Origin: Psychrobacter fozii
Lineage (GTDB): Bacteria > Pseudomonadota > Gammaproteobacteria > Pseudomonadales > Moraxellaceae
Reading direction: 5' to 3'
Length of the DNA: 64,000 nucleotides
NCBI RefSeq assembly: GCF_003217155.1
Contig: NZ_QJSU01000001.1
Location: 597,214 to 661,213 of the forward strand
Shown: positions 1-12,494 of the stretch, one piece after another
Layout: each line of letters begins with the position of its first letter
Position numbering within the stretch: position 1 is the first letter of the stretch
The notes under the pieces: generated by a model
Seen by the model: only the letters and a program-made list of their open reading frames with translations
Databases searched by the model: none
What the model was told of the DNA's origin: nothing
Position numbers and translations under genes: made by a program

Positions 1-715
1 ATAGAAATGAGTTAACAAATGGCTTTATAAGTTCAAGTGATGTTTTATCATTACTAAATGGGACGTACTGAGCGTTAAAACCTAGTCCATAACCAACTTT
101 ATCATCTCTCAAGAATATGTGATACTGGATTTCATTATGTCCACCTTCATTTATAGCCCAGTCTACGTCATCACTTTTATATTTAAAAAGAATGCCTGAT
201 GTGGTTGCTCTCTCCTTATTTGACAAAATTTTTCTTTCTTTTCTAAATTTTATAATGAATTCGCTTAAATCTTTATTGATATAATCAATTAGAGCACCTA
301 AATTTACGATATCAAGGTAATTTTTATTTACGTAATCCAGCTCTGTGATAGCGTCAACAAGCTCTTCGCGCATTTTCCACTCAAAAAGACTTCCCGCAAC
401 TTTCTTACCTGTCATAGTTACTAACCAAAAACTTTTTGCACCTTCTTCCGTGACAATTTCAAACTTATTTAGCTTTTCTTGAACTCTGGCACTAAACTGA
501 GTAATAAATCCACTTAGAGAAAAAGGTGACATATTGTATTTGTCAGCTAAAAATTTACAGGTAGCTTTATGATTATGTTCTAAAAAGAAAATACTTAAAG
601 CGAACTTATAATTATTCGACATAAAGCTTTCGTCGTTTAATACTATCTTCCATTCTTCTTTTGTGACTAATGAAGGACTATCTGTATCACTATTCTTAAT
701 AACTACCTGATCCAT
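1..715 (-). CDS. Partial gene, restriction-type (McrB/HNH-like N-terminal domain), 3' end beyond window
   Basis: An uninterrupted frame of 238 codons reads leftward from an ATG at 713-715 and runs off the window, so only the N-terminal part is seen. Residues about 19-125 (from EEWKIVL to EWKMREELVDAI) follow a pattern I associate with the N-terminal domain of McrB-type AAA proteins and some HNH restriction endonucleases: an initial W..LL, a central ATCK.LA.KY.M.P, then FEWK.R.EL. Residues 170-238 contain a second conserved-looking block (YHIFLRDDKVGYGLGFNAQ). No catalytic motif is visible in this part. The stretch is clearly more AT-rich than the neighbouring core genes, which suggests acquired DNA. 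The real frame is supported by its length and lack of stops; the function is inference from resemblance only. Confidence 0.6.
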   Translation of the reverse strand, partial: MDQVVIKNSDTDSPSLVTKEEWKIVLNDESFMSNNYKFALSIFFLEHNHKATCKFLADKYNMSPFSLSGFITQFSARVQEKLNKFEIVTEEGAKSFWLVTMTGKKVAGSLFEWKMREELVDAITELDYVNKNYLDIVNLGALIDYINKDLSEFIIKFRKERKILSNKERATTSGILFKYKSDDVDWAINEGGHNEIQYHIFLRDDKVGYGLGFNAQYVPFSNDKTSLELIKPFVNSFL

Positions 716-773
716 ACTTAACCCTTATGAACTAATTGTATTTTTAATATTTTGATTATTTAATACCTTGAAA

Positions 774-1574
774 CTACCGTCCCTTAAAATCAGCTTCACG
801 TCTCTCAACCATCGCCATCACACCTTCTTTCGCATCTTCTGAATGAAAGAGCGGCGGCAGATAACTATGGATATTGGCCAATGCAGTCGCTGCGCCATTT
901 CGACTGGCATCTTGCGCTGAAGATAAAGCACCTCTCACACCTAAAGGCGCGGCTTTGCAGATCTCTTGTGCCAGCGTCAATGCACGCTCGTACTCAGTAC
1001 CATTGGCCACGACTTCACTGACCAAATTCAGTCTATCAGCCGTTTGCGCATCGAATGCTTTACCAGTGAGTAGATACGGCATGGCTTTTTGCCAGCCTGC
1101 CGCCGCGACAAAACGTACCGTCGCACCGCCAAATGGCATGATACCGCGCTGGACTTCCATTTGTGCAAAGTTGCAGTTGTCACTGGCGATGACCACATCA
1201 CTATTTAGCATCAGCTCAATAGCCACAGTGAAGCATGTGCCTTTGACCGCTACGACCACAGGTTTGGTACGCAGTTTTCCACCGATGCCCCACGGGTCTA
1301 TTTGATCGTCATTAAACTCAAACACACCATCGTTTAACTTGTCTTGCAGCTCTACCAAATCCAGCCCAGCGGTAAAATGATCACCATGCGCAAATATCAA
1401 TGCGCAGCGTAAGTTGTCGTCTTGCTCGTAGCGTGTCATCGCGTCAGACAACTGGCCGATCATATGACTGTCAAAGGCGTTGCGTTTATTGGCACGATTT
1501 AGACCGACAAGGCAAACATGGCCTTGGGTGTTATAAGTGATGCGATTTTCTGTTGCGTTGCTGTCCGTAGTCAT
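774..1574 (-). CDS. Enoyl-CoA hydratase/isomerase (crotonase) family protein
   Basis: 266 aa, the usual size of a crotonase. The fold's two oxyanion-hole segments are visible: HFTAGLDL near residue 66 (equivalent to the common AFSAGADL) and MPFGGATVR near residue 146. The C-terminal half has the family pattern LLTGKAFDAQTADRLNLVSEVV. Such proteins act in the cytoplasm on acyl-CoA thioesters as hydratases, isomerases or hydrolases. No second catalytic Glu is obvious, so the substrate and even the reaction cannot be assigned. It stands alone: upstream lies a 314-bp divergent gap and downstream the unrelated partial gene at the window edge. The ATG at 1574 is the only start giving a complete N-terminal strand. 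Confidence 0.85.
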   Translation of the reverse strand: MTTDSNATENRITYNTQGHVCLVGLNRANKRNAFDSHMIGQLSDAMTRYEQDDNLRCALIFAHGDHFTAGLDLVELQDKLNDGVFEFNDDQIDPWGIGGKLRTKPVVVAVKGTCFTVAIELMLNSDVVIASDNCNFAQMEVQRGIMPFGGATVRFVAAAGWQKAMPYLLTGKAFDAQTADRLNLVSEVVANGTEYERALTLAQEICKAAPLGVRGALSSAQDASRNGAATALANIHSYLPPLFHSEDAKEGVMAMVERREADFKGR

Positions 1575-1888
1575 GGTTCTGTCCTTGTTGAAATAATCAT
1601 TATTATGTAATGGGTGGTTATATAGTTGCGCCTCGATATCCTTGATAGCCTTGATATATCATCAGTCGCAGCAATTGGCTATCTTCAATACAGATCTTGC
1701 AAATGAAGATGATAATTCGGTAATAGATTCATAGAAATTTGTCGATAAATCCACTTTTAATATAGACACCCTCGCGCGATAACACAAGCAATAGAACTGA
1801 CTCGAATAAAGCATAAATCGATAAAATTTGACCTCATTTACGATAAGTGCAACTATGATGCAGGTCTAGGTATTGTTTAGAGTATTTT
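1575..1888. other. Divergent intergenic region, no gene seen
   Basis: 314 bp between the leftward crotonase gene and the rightward LysE-type gene. It must hold both promoters, but I see no clear operator or hairpin. A short near-duplication (ccttgatag/ccttgatat) occurs at about 1639-1658. Confidence 0.5.
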
Positions 1889-2620
1889 ATGGAATTTTGG
1901 CACGGTTTTTTGCTGATCACCAGCGTTCATCTATTGGCTGCAGCCTCACCTGGTCCTGATTTTGTCTTGGTATCACAGCAGACGTTGGCGAAAGGTCGAC
2001 GCACAGGCTTGATCTGTAGTCTCGGTATCACCTTGGGCCTTGCCGTACATATTATCTATTCGGTATTGGGACTGGCGACGGTCATCGCACATTCGCAGCC
2101 GCTATTGACTACTATCAAATGGTTGGGCGGCGGTTATCTGATTTATCTCGGTTGGCAGGGCATCCAAGCCAAGCCTAAAAAGCCAGCAGATTTAGCCAAC
2201 TTAACAAATGCAGCAGACTCAGAAGTAAGTTCAAGCGCTCACGTTTCACAGGATGCGCTTACTAGCCAAATCACGCCCACAACTAAAGATATCTCTACCC
2301 AAAAGTTACCTAGCAATAGCGAATCCACCTTTGCTACGTTGCGCCGTGGCTTTTTTTGCAATGTCTTTAATCCAAAAGCCCCAGTATATTTCGTCGCGAT
2401 ATTCACACTCGTATTATCACCTGATATACCGCTATGGCAGTTGGCCATTTATGGCGTATGGATGATGGTCTTACAAATGGCATGGTTTAGTACGGTCGTG
2501 ATGCTGCTTTCCATCCCTGCTATTCATCGCCGCTTTCAGCGTTTTGAGCATTGGATCGACCGCGTATTGGGTACAGCGATGATAGTATTAGGATTAAATC
2601 TGATTTTACGTAGTCGATAA
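1889..2620 (+). CDS. LysE/RhtB family amino-acid exporter with a hydrophilic loop insertion
   Basis: 243 aa inner-membrane protein. The N-terminus ([18 protein letters not shown], about residues 16-33) is the signature of the LysE/RhtB family of amino-acid and homoserine-lactone exporters, followed by helices at about 38-66 and 72-93. The second half ([15 protein letters not shown] onward, about 160-240) has the remaining helices. Family members are usually about 205 aa. The extra length is a Ser/Thr/Gln-rich segment at about 95-147 between helix 3 and helix 4, probably a cytoplasmic loop extension. The exported substrate cannot be told from sequence. It stands just upstream of rlmF in the same direction. 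Confidence 0.85.
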   Translation: MEFWHGFLLITSVHLLAAASPGPDFVLVSQQTLAKGRRTGLICSLGITLGLAVHIIYSVLGLATVIAHSQPLLTTIKWLGGGYLIYLGWQGIQAKPKKPADLANLTNAADSEVSSSAHVSQDALTSQITPTTKDISTQKLPSNSESTFATLRRGFFCNVFNPKAPVYFVAIFTLVLSPDIPLWQLAIYGVWMMVLQMAWFSTVVMLLSIPAIHRRFQRFEHWIDRVLGTAMIVLGLNLILRSR

Positions 2621-2685
2621 GACATTCGTTACTCGTGAAATCTGCTAAAATGGTTGATTATATTCAAACATCAAAGCCACACACT

Positions 2686-3708
2686 ATGACCCGTATTCCA
2701 GCAAATAGTACACACAGAAACAGATCACCGGCGACCGCCAAAAAACTCGGCCAGCTACATCCGCGCAACCCACATCAGGGTCGCTATGACTTTGCGGTAT
2801 TGACTCGCGCGTTGCCTGAGCTTGCCAACCATACTATTACCAATCCTAAAGGCGAGCCGACGATTAACTTCTCGGATAACCAAGCGGTACGTGTCCTCAA
2901 TCAGGCGCTACTGGCCCATTATTATGGTGTAAAGTTTTGGGACATTCCAGAAGGCTATTTGTGCCCACCTATCCCAGGACGTGCTGATTATATTCACTAT
3001 ATTGCGGACTTGCTTGCGCAGACCACCCATGTGAATGCAGATAACACACCGCCGACAGGTAAAGAAATTCACGCTTTAGATATTGGAACGGGTGCCAGTG
3101 CTATCTATCCAATTATTGGTAGCCAGAGCTACGGTTGGCGCTTTACTGCTAGCGATATTGATCCAATTTCGGTCAATACCGCTGCGCTTATTTGTGATGC
3201 CAATCCAAAGCTAAAAGGTGCGGTAAAAGTCAAACTGCAAACCAATCCTAAGCATATGTTCGCAGGCATCATTGGTCGCCAAGACTACTTTGATGTGGTG
3301 GTCTGTAACCCTCCATTCCATGCCTCATTAGAAGAAGCGATGGAATCCAACAGCCGCAAGCAGCATAATTTGCAAAGACATCGTGGTAAAAATGAAAACG
3401 AACAAATCAGCCGCAGTTCGTCGAAGACAGGTAATGCGGCACAAAACCTGAACTTCGGTGGTCAGCATAAAGAGCTATGGAGTGAAGGTGGCGAGATTGC
3501 CTTTTTGACCAAAATGGCAAAAGAGAGCCAAGATTTTGCAGAGCATGTTGGATGGTTCACGACACTAGTCTCAAAGTCTGAAAATGTGAAACCATTACAG
3601 CTGTTATTAAAGCAACTTGATGTCGCCCAAATGCGTATTATCGAGATGAGTCAGGGTCAAAAGAGCACCCGTGTCTTGGCATGGCGCTTTGGCACTGACG
3701 AAGAGTAA
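2686..3708 (+). CDS. rlmF: 23S rRNA (adenine-1618-N6)-methyltransferase
   Basis: About 340 aa from the ATG at 2686. Matches the RlmF family along its length: [13 protein letters not shown] near the N-terminus, [26 protein letters not shown], the SAM-binding segment [16 protein letters not shown], the N6-adenine methylase motif NPPF in [14 protein letters not shown], and [16 protein letters not shown]. It methylates A1618 of 23S rRNA in the cytoplasm. A segment after NPPF ([23 protein letters not shown]) is longer than in Escherichia coli RlmF. Start choice is uncertain: a GTG at 2635 and an ATG at 2650 are in frame, but none has a good Shine-Dalgarno sequence; 2686 gives the N-terminus closest to the family. 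A strong hairpin follows at 3746-3786. Confidence 0.92.
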   Translation: MTRIPANSTHRNRSPATAKKLGQLHPRNPHQGRYDFAVLTRALPELANHTITNPKGEPTINFSDNQAVRVLNQALLAHYYGVKFWDIPEGYLCPPIPGRADYIHYIADLLAQTTHVNADNTPPTGKEIHALDIGTGASAIYPIIGSQSYGWRFTASDIDPISVNTAALICDANPKLKGAVKVKLQTNPKHMFAGIIGRQDYFDVVVCNPPFHASLEEAMESNSRKQHNLQRHRGKNENEQISRSSSKTGNAAQNLNFGGQHKELWSEGGEIAFLTKMAKESQDFAEHVGWFTTLVSKSENVKPLQLLLKQLDVAQMRIIEMSQGQKSTRVLAWRFGTDEE

Positions 3709-3731
3709 CCGTTAATAGCTTATCTATTTAA

Positions 3732-3745
3732 GTTTCACGTGAAAC
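3732..3745. promoter_or_regulatory. parS-like site (perfect palindrome)
   Basis: GTTTCACGTGAAAC, the bacterial parS core recognised by ParB, between rlmF and its terminator. One of nine exact matches to GTTTCAYRTGAAAC in the window. Confidence 0.8.
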
Positions 3746-3786
3746 AAAAAAGCACCGCTCTAAAGTTTAGAGCGGTGCTTTTTATT
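3746..3786 (+). terminator. Rho-independent terminator between rlmF and mntP
   Basis: Long perfect stem AAGCACCGCTCTAA / TTAGAGCGGTGCTT with an A-run on the left and a T-run on the right, so it can work in both directions. It lies between two convergent genes. Confidence 0.9.
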
Positions 3787-3811
3787 GGAAATAGTAAATT
3801 TAAAAAAACTG

Positions 3812-3917
3812 ATAGTCAAAGAAGTCTATAACAGGTACAAGGCAGCCGACTGCAGATAGTACAAGTAGTACATCTAAGGAGGGTAACGCCGTAGCGGTTT
3901 ATTAATTCTTTGACTAT
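3812..3917. repeat. ATAGTC-ended miniature inverted-repeat element, copy 1
   Basis: 106 bp with perfect 12-bp terminal inverted repeats: ATAGTCAAAGAA (3812-3823) and TTCTTTGACTAT (3906-3917). The reverse complement shares the internal order of motifs (an actgcgtt-like segment, then acatct, then gccttgtac) with the element at 46156-46260. It fills the space between the terminator and the mntP stop codon and carries no ORF. Confidence 0.75.
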
Positions 3918-3918
3918 A

Positions 3919-4548
3919 TTAGCTAAAAAACATCACTTTTAATCCAATTAAAATAAGCACCAACCCACCTAATGCTTCTGCTTTATCTTCTAACCACGTA
4001 CCCGATCGCCAGCCCAAATAAACGCCAAACAAGCCAAATATAGCAGTGACTACCGCGATGATTAAACAGGCTAACCATGCATTTAGCTCTAACAAATTGA
4101 GTGTAAATCCTGCTGCCATCGCATCGATACTCGTCGCAATGGCGAGTGTAAATAAAGTGCGGTGATTGATAGTTTTATGGCCGTTATGAATAACTGTCAT
4201 TGCTTCACTATCAGCATTTATAGCGTCGCCGTTTGTGTGAAGCGCACTGTCGACAGCATCCTCCTCATCCGCAGTAAATACTTCGTAAAGCATCTTTCCG
4301 CCGAGAGCGATCAGAATAAATCCACCAATCCAAGGTGCAGCTGCTGCCAACCAACCCAAAAGTGCTACCCCTAATAGATAACCAATAAGTGGCATCACGC
4401 CCTGTGCAATGCCAAAATATAAGGCAGCATAAATAGCCAATCGCAGCAGATAAGACTTACTCTGTTTTTGTGACTTAGCACCCAGTCCAATAGCCACAGC
4501 GAATGCATCCATTGCTAATGCGATAGCAAGTAATACGACTTCAATCAT
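3919..4548 (-). CDS. mntP: Manganese efflux pump MntP
   Basis: 209 aa, six predicted membrane helices. The two half-repeats of the MntP (DUF204) family are plain: [17 protein letters not shown] at the N-terminus and [20 protein letters not shown] in the second half, each with the membrane Asp used for Mn(II) transport. The central loop (about residues 85-125, acidic, [21 protein letters not shown]) is long for the family. It exports Mn2+ across the inner membrane. It lies downstream of gyrB in the same direction but is separated from it by a strong terminator. No riboswitch was recognised in the short upstream gap. Confidence 0.9.
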   Translation of the reverse strand: MIEVVLLAIALAMDAFAVAIGLGAKSQKQSKSYLLRLAIYAALYFGIAQGVMPLIGYLLGVALLGWLAAAAPWIGGFILIALGGKMLYEVFTADEEDAVDSALHTNGDAINADSEAMTVIHNGHKTINHRTLFTLAIATSIDAMAAGFTLNLLELNAWLACLIIAVVTAIFGLFGVYLGWRSGTWLEDKAEALGGLVLILIGLKVMFFS

Positions 4549-4579
4549 TCTATTTTTCTCGTAAAGTAATCAGTTATTC

Positions 4580-4593
4580 GTTCCACGTGAAAC
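4580..4593. promoter_or_regulatory. Degenerate parS-like site
   Basis: GTTCCACGTGAAAC, one mismatch to the perfect parS palindrome, immediately left of the gyrB terminator hairpin. In the same kind of position as the site at 3732 (next to a terminator). Confidence 0.55.
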
Positions 4594-4628
4594 AAAAATA
4601 CCGCTTTGGATGCCAAAGCGGTATTTTT
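4594..4628 (-). terminator. Rho-independent terminator of gyrB
   Basis: 15-bp perfect stem AAAATACCGCTTTGG / CCAAAGCGGTATTTT with a 3-nt loop and flanking A/T runs, just past the gyrB stop codon. Confidence 0.9.
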
Positions 4629-4655
4629 ATATCTTATTAACAGCCAACTCTAAAT

Positions 4656-7768
<3,113 letters not shown>

Positions 7769-8974
7769 TTAAAGAGGTTGGATATTACCTTGTTTCACAT
7801 GAAACATATTAGGATTTGACCATAAATCTTGGATCATTGGCACGATATCATCAGTCAAACTGCTCATAAATACCTGGCAGGGCAACTGCGATAAAGTCGA
7901 TAATAAAATCTCTATCGCTCTATTATCAAGCTCTGCCGTTATATCGTCTAGCAATACGACTGGCGTGGCTCTAGTATTAAACCCATCTCTCTGTGAGTCA
8001 ACATTCTGTTCAGCATTGAGCAGTAGCGGTAACTGAGACAGCCTTAATGCAGTGATTAACAGCTTCTTTTCTCCACGAGACAATACGTTAGCCGCTTGCT
8101 CTTTTAGAGTTGGTAATTTAGCACTGACATCGTTTTTTGGCGTTGTGCTTGCAGACTCATTATTCATCTCTAGTGAATCATCAGAATGCCAATGCACATG
8201 AACATCAGCTCGATGGTTACCGATACGAGTGTATCCCAGCTGCAGATCCTGCTCTAGTCGCTCATTAAGCTGCACATCTAACGCAATACTCGTATCGTAG
8301 CCAGCATTGTAGCTTAAGCTCAATTGTTCGGCATAAGATGGCAGTAACTGCTCAATACTCTCAGCAAAATAAGGCTGCCATTCGGTAAATATCCGCTCAC
8401 GATAATGATGAATGAGTGCTGCATGGCTACTCAATCCTTTATCCCATGACTTCAGCTCAGCAAGCTGCACTTGGGTCAAATGCCGTGTTTTTTTTAGTAA
8501 ACTATTGCGCTGTTTTAGTAATCGTTGATAAGCAACCCACTGCGGATGAAAGCCTTGTTTCATGTGAAACACTAGCCAATCCAATAGCTGTCTACGACTG
8601 GCACTACCCTGCTCTAACATATCCATCGTTGAAGGATCTATCAGTAGTGTTGGCAGTTGCTCAGTTAAGATGCTTTGGTTGTAGACAGTCGTCTGATTAA
8701 GACGCAAGAGTGTTGTAGCATCAGCTTGTTTTTGGATAGCTAAGGTACTGCTATCATTAAGCTTAGCATGTACAGTAACCATATTTTGATGATGTTGAAT
8801 ATAGCGCTTGGGCTGGTGATGCCGGAAACTTTTGCCTCTGGACAGCAAAAATATAGCTTCAAGTAAGGATGTTTTTCCGCTGCCATTCGCGCCGATAATG
8901 ACGTTACACGCAGCAGGCTGTAAATTGACTTGTGTTAGATTTCGAAGGTGTGATATTTGCAGACGTTCAATCAT
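7769..8974 (-). CDS. recF: DNA replication/repair protein RecF
   Basis: 401 aa, an SMC-like ABC ATPase that loads RecA at gaps with RecO and RecR. Walker A GANGSGKTS at residues 28-36, signature motif VLSRGEKK at about 297-304 and Walker B VVLLDDITAELD at about 339-350. The N-terminus RLQISHLRNLTQVNL is typical. It is longer than the usual 360 aa because of low-complexity insertions at about 264-290 and 322-337. Two parS-like sites lie inside the gene and show up in the protein as the pentapeptides FHMKQ (about 136) and FHVKQ (near the C-terminus). Confidence 0.96.
   Translation of the reverse strand: MIERLQISHLRNLTQVNLQPAACNVIIGANGSGKTSLLEAIFLLSRGKSFRHHQPKRYIQHHQNMVTVHAKLNDSSTLAIQKQADATTLLRLNQTTVYNQSILTEQLPTLLIDPSTMDMLEQGSASRRQLLDWLVFHMKQGFHPQWVAYQRLLKQRNSLLKKTRHLTQVQLAELKSWDKGLSSHAALIHHYRERIFTEWQPYFAESIEQLLPSYAEQLSLSYNAGYDTSIALDVQLNERLEQDLQLGYTRIGNHRADVHVHWHSDDSLEMNNESASTTPKNDVSAKLPTLKEQAANVLSRGEKKLLITALRLSQLPLLLNAEQNVDSQRDGFNTRATPVVLLDDITAELDNRAIEILLSTLSQLPCQVFMSSLTDDIVPMIQDLWSNPNMFHVKQGNIQPL
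7792..7805. promoter_or_regulatory. parS-like site inside recF 3' end
   Basis: GTTTCACATGAAAC within TGTTTCACATGAAACA (7791-7806), in the last codons of recF, translated as FHVKQ. Confidence 0.75.
8557..8570. promoter_or_regulatory. parS-like site inside recF
   Basis: GTTTCATGTGAAAC within TGTTTCATGTGAAACA (8556-8571). The reverse complement of the 7792 variant. Confidence 0.75.
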
Positions 8975-9142
8975 AATACTGATAGCCGCCTATTAAAATA
9001 GTATATAAAAGGTAATTATAAGTTGACTAAATTGTAGGCAAAAAAGATTAAAACTTAAAGGTGCAAATCTACTCTAAGAGTAAGTTTGCACTTAAATACA
9101 GCTCAAATACCCAACTCTGCCGCTTTTGTAAAACGAATATCA

Positions 9143-10318
9143 CTATATTCGCATTGGCATAATGACATACTGATGGAATTCATCATTCAGTTGATTGACT
9201 AGCACTGAAGCGTTTGATTGGCTCATATGCATTTGCAAATCACCTTGGATAACGCCCAGTACATCTTGTAAGTAAGCAGCGTTAAACGATAGCTCCATGG
9301 GCTCACCTTGATACTTAGCTTGTATCATTTCCACCGCTTCGTCTTGCTCAGCATTATTAGCACGTACTTCTACCATACCGTCACTGGCAAAGTTAAAGAC
9401 CACACCGCGAGATTTTTCATTACTCAAAATCGCAACACGACGTAGCACATCAGTCATTTTTTCTTGATTAAACAACGCCAGCTTATCCGTATTACTTGGC
9501 ATGACACGGCGATAATCTGGGAACTTACCATCGATCAGGCGTGCCGTAAAAGTGACCATTAAATTATCACTCACCTGCCCTGCACTATCAACATCACCGA
9601 ACGGTAAGCTGACTTGCAAAAATTCACGACCAAAGCTTAACGTAACTGGGTTATCTTTATCTCCGAGCATTTTACCAAGCTCAGAAGCCAAGCGCTCAAG
9701 CTCAATGACAGCTTTGCGTGGCAAGATAGCCTGCATATTCAGATCAGCACTCACATCGATAACACTACGCGCTAAAGCCAATCTATGCCCATCAGTTGCA
9801 ACCGTGGTTAGCTGCTGCTGTGATACATCAAACAACATGCCAGTTAGATAATAACGCACATCTTGAATGGCCATCGCAAACTGAGTTTTGTGGATCAAAT
9901 CAGTAAGGCGGCTACGGCTGATGATTAATGGTGTGATGTTTTCTGGATTACCCAAGCTTGGATAGTCTTCGGCTGGCAATGTACCTAATGTAAAACGGCT
10001 TTTACCGCTAGTCAGTAGGCAACGTTCATTCTCTTGAGTCGCCAGATTGACTTGCGCCTGTGCTGGTAATGATTTGCAAATATCTTTCAGCTTCGTCGCA
10101 GGTAAAGTTGTTGTCCCAGCTTCAACACAAGCACCTGCAGGCAATTTCAACGTCGAGGTCAACTCTACTTCTAAATCAGAAGCTGTCAAAACAAGCGCTG
10201 ACTCAGACAACTGTAGCTTAATATTGCCTAAAATAACCATGTTATGGCGTTTATCAGCAGCCTTGGCGATCAAGTTAATGGCTTTTAGTAACGACTCTCG
10301 ATTAATCGATAATTGCAT
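9143..10318 (-). CDS. dnaN: DNA polymerase III beta subunit (sliding clamp)
   Basis: 391 aa, three clamp domains. N-terminus MQLSINRESLLKAINLI, DGHRLALAR near residue 178, FPDYRRVMP near 262 and the C-terminal YVIMPMRI are family hallmarks. The dimeric ring tethers polymerase III to DNA. It lies between dnaA and recF in the standard order; 167 bp separates it from dnaA. Slightly longer than Escherichia coli DnaN (366 aa). Confidence 0.98.
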   Translation of the reverse strand: MQLSINRESLLKAINLIAKAADKRHNMVILGNIKLQLSESALVLTASDLEVELTSTLKLPAGACVEAGTTTLPATKLKDICKSLPAQAQVNLATQENERCLLTSGKSRFTLGTLPAEDYPSLGNPENITPLIISRSRLTDLIHKTQFAMAIQDVRYYLTGMLFDVSQQQLTTVATDGHRLALARSVIDVSADLNMQAILPRKAVIELERLASELGKMLGDKDNPVTLSFGREFLQVSLPFGDVDSAGQVSDNLMVTFTARLIDGKFPDYRRVMPSNTDKLALFNQEKMTDVLRRVAILSNEKSRGVVFNFASDGMVEVRANNAEQDEAVEMIQAKYQGEPMELSFNAAYLQDVLGVIQGDLQMHMSQSNASVLVNQLNDEFHQYVIMPMRI

Positions 10319-10485
10319 GCTTAGTTACTCTTATTTAAATGACTGTATTTTTATCAATTCAGAACAATAGCTTAGGCTTAATAATACCTTGTCTACTGAC
10401 TATAATCCATTAGCTATCTGTGTGCATATATCGTCAATATTATAAACCATATCATCCTACTAAAACATAGTGATACTGTGGCCTA

Positions 10486-11928
10486 CTAACCTGCTTGCAA
10501 CATTAGCGCTAGGGTCTTGTAATCCTTATCAAACGCAGGATCTGCGGCTCGTAGTTCATTAACTTTATCACAAGCATGCATCACCGTTGTGTGATCACGT
10601 CCACCAAATGACTGACCAATCTCAGGAAAACTATCTCCCGTCAATTCACGTGATAGTGCCATCGCAATTTGGCGAGGTCTAGCAATACTGCGCGTGCGCT
10701 TACGACCCATCATATCTTTGATAGTCACATCATAGTATTCAGCGACTACTTTACGAATATTATCCATATTAACGGCTTGTACGCGCATTGCAACGATGTC
10801 TTTTAGCGCATATTGCACCATCTCAAGCGTTATTTGTGCGCCAGTTAAGTTAGCATTAGCAAATACTTGATTTAGCGCACCTTCTAGACGCCTGACATTA
10901 GACACCACATTTTGTGCAATGAATAGCGCACATTCTTTAGGCAAAATCATGCCGTATGAGGCTGCCTTTTTTTGCAAAATTTGCACACGAGTATCAATCT
11001 CAGGTGGATCAACTGCTACGGTCAAACCCCAAGAGAATCTCGATCTAAAACGCTCGTCAAACTCAGTCATTTGTGATGGATGACGATCAGAGGCCAAAAT
11101 GAGTTGTTTATCACCACTAGTAAAATCTGCAAACAATGTCAAAAACTCGTTACTACTTTTGGTCTTTCCAGCTAATACATGAATATCATCTACAATTAAT
11201 AAATCTACTTTTTTAATTTTCTTTTTAAAATCTTCTATTTTATTATTTCTTAAAGAATAAACCAATTGATTAATAAATTTTTCAGAAGTGAAATAATAAA
11301 AACTTTGATTATTTTTTAAATAGCGATGTGCTACAGAATGCATTAAATGCGTTTTTCCCAAACCAGAAGGGCCATATATAAATAGAGGATTGTGACGATT
11401 TTTCGACTGACGTTTACCAAGCTCATAACAAGCTTTGTAAGCAAGGTTGTTAGACTTACCCGTCACGAATGTTTCAAAAGTAAACTCAGGATTAAGATAA
11501 CTAAGTGACTTAGCATCAGCAGAATCAACCAGTTCTGCATGACGCATATTGGCATCAATATCCGCTTTCGCATTATTGTGATGGATCGTCTCAAAATTAT
11601 GTTCTGCTGGGGGAGGGGAGGGCTTATCTTCTGCAAATAAAGACCCTGACTGCGGTTGGTTATCATCGATATCACGACCTGCATTATCAACACGTACGAT
11701 AACCTCTTCAATACTTCCTTGGCTATGCTTGGCGACCAATTGCTGGATATCTTGTAAATGGTTCTTTTTAATATAAGTGACAAAATAATCGTTAGGGGCA
11801 AGTATGATAAGGGTTTGAGCCTCTTGATGGGCTGATAATGGTCTCAACCACATAGTAAATACATTGTCTTTTACGTTATAGCGTAAATCGTTTAAGCATT
11901 TATCCCAAATATTTGCTGTGTCTATCAT
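10486..11928 (-). CDS. dnaA: Chromosomal replication initiator protein DnaA
   Basis: 480 aa from the ATG at 11928; an upstream TTG at 11970 would add a hydrophobic 14-residue leader (RYLLFQIIGLVLF) that is foreign to the family, so it was rejected. Domain I begins IWDKCLNDL. The AAA+ domain has Walker A GPSGLGKTHLMHS and Walker B LLIVDDIHVL. Domain IV ends with the DnaA-box-binding signature GGRDHTTVMHACDKV. It binds TTATNCACA boxes and opens oriC. The gene reads away from the box-rich region at 12.08-12.32 kb, which should contain its autoregulated promoter. Confidence 0.98.
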   Translation of the reverse strand: MIDTANIWDKCLNDLRYNVKDNVFTMWLRPLSAHQEAQTLIILAPNDYFVTYIKKNHLQDIQQLVAKHSQGSIEEVIVRVDNAGRDIDDNQPQSGSLFAEDKPSPPPAEHNFETIHHNNAKADIDANMRHAELVDSADAKSLSYLNPEFTFETFVTGKSNNLAYKACYELGKRQSKNRHNPLFIYGPSGLGKTHLMHSVAHRYLKNNQSFYYFTSEKFINQLVYSLRNNKIEDFKKKIKKVDLLIVDDIHVLAGKTKSSNEFLTLFADFTSGDKQLILASDRHPSQMTEFDERFRSRFSWGLTVAVDPPEIDTRVQILQKKAASYGMILPKECALFIAQNVVSNVRRLEGALNQVFANANLTGAQITLEMVQYALKDIVAMRVQAVNMDNIRKVVAEYYDVTIKDMMGRKRTRSIARPRQIAMALSRELTGDSFPEIGQSFGGRDHTTVMHACDKVNELRAADPAFDKDYKTLALMLQAG

Positions 11929-12465
11929 GAAAAGTACTAACCCTATAATTTGAAATAACAGATATCTCAACGGTATAAATCGCTATTAGAGCACTAATGC
12001 AGTGCCTACTTGCTATACCAAAGAGAGTCACTGTAAACCGAGTAAAACTACACGTCGAGTAGGTAGCTAATTTAACACAGTTACCCTGTGGATAAAACCT
12101 TGTTTTTTGGGGATAAGACTGTGGATAGTTTTGTGGACAACTTCGAACCTTGAGTTATCCATATTTAACCCACAGGTTATCAACAGGTTTACCCATAGCC
12201 TAGTATTTTGATTATAAAAAGAAAATTAGAGTTAACCACAGATAATAGAGCTCCCAATAACAACAATACTTATATATATTAATAGTTAATTACTATAGAG
12301 TTCGAGACAAACTGTGGATAACTTTTAAATGTTAATTTCAGAAACTAGGTTTACTGAACAGTTAAACTAATGCTAGTTATTTCTACTTATCAAAAATCAG
12401 CTACTAAAAACTTGCTTCTGACAATAGTAATTTTTACTTGTATAAATACTGATTAAATTAGTTCA
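11929..12465. other. oriC: Predicted chromosomal replication origin (oriC)
   Basis: AT-rich gap between divergent dnaA and rpmH. Two perfect DnaA boxes TGTGGATAA (12087-12095 and 12313-12321). One-mismatch boxes lie at 12108-12116 (TGGGGATAA), 12120-12128 (TGTGGATAG), 12132-12140 (TGTGGACAA), 12155-12163 (TTATCCATA), 12177-12185 (TTATCAACA) and 12232-12240 (TTAACCACA). Very AT-rich stretches at about 12200-12300 and 12410-12460 are candidate unwinding elements. Genes on both sides read outward, as expected for an origin. Confidence 0.88.
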
Positions 12466-12494
12466 TTGACCAAGACAGTATCTGGTGGTATAAT
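12466..12494 (+). promoter_or_regulatory. rpmH promoter
   Basis: TTGACC (12466-12471), 17-bp spacer, TATAAT (12489-12494): a strong sigma-70 promoter 45 bp upstream of the rpmH ATG. Confidence 0.85.

Noticed and set aside
874..1305. 143-codon plus-strand reading frame opposite the crotonase gene
   Set aside because: It lies wholly antisense to a well-supported enzyme gene and has no family character or ribosome-binding site.
11929..11970. TTG-initiated N-terminal extension of DnaA
   Set aside because: It adds a hydrophobic leader foreign to DnaA; the ATG at 11928 gives the normal N-terminus.
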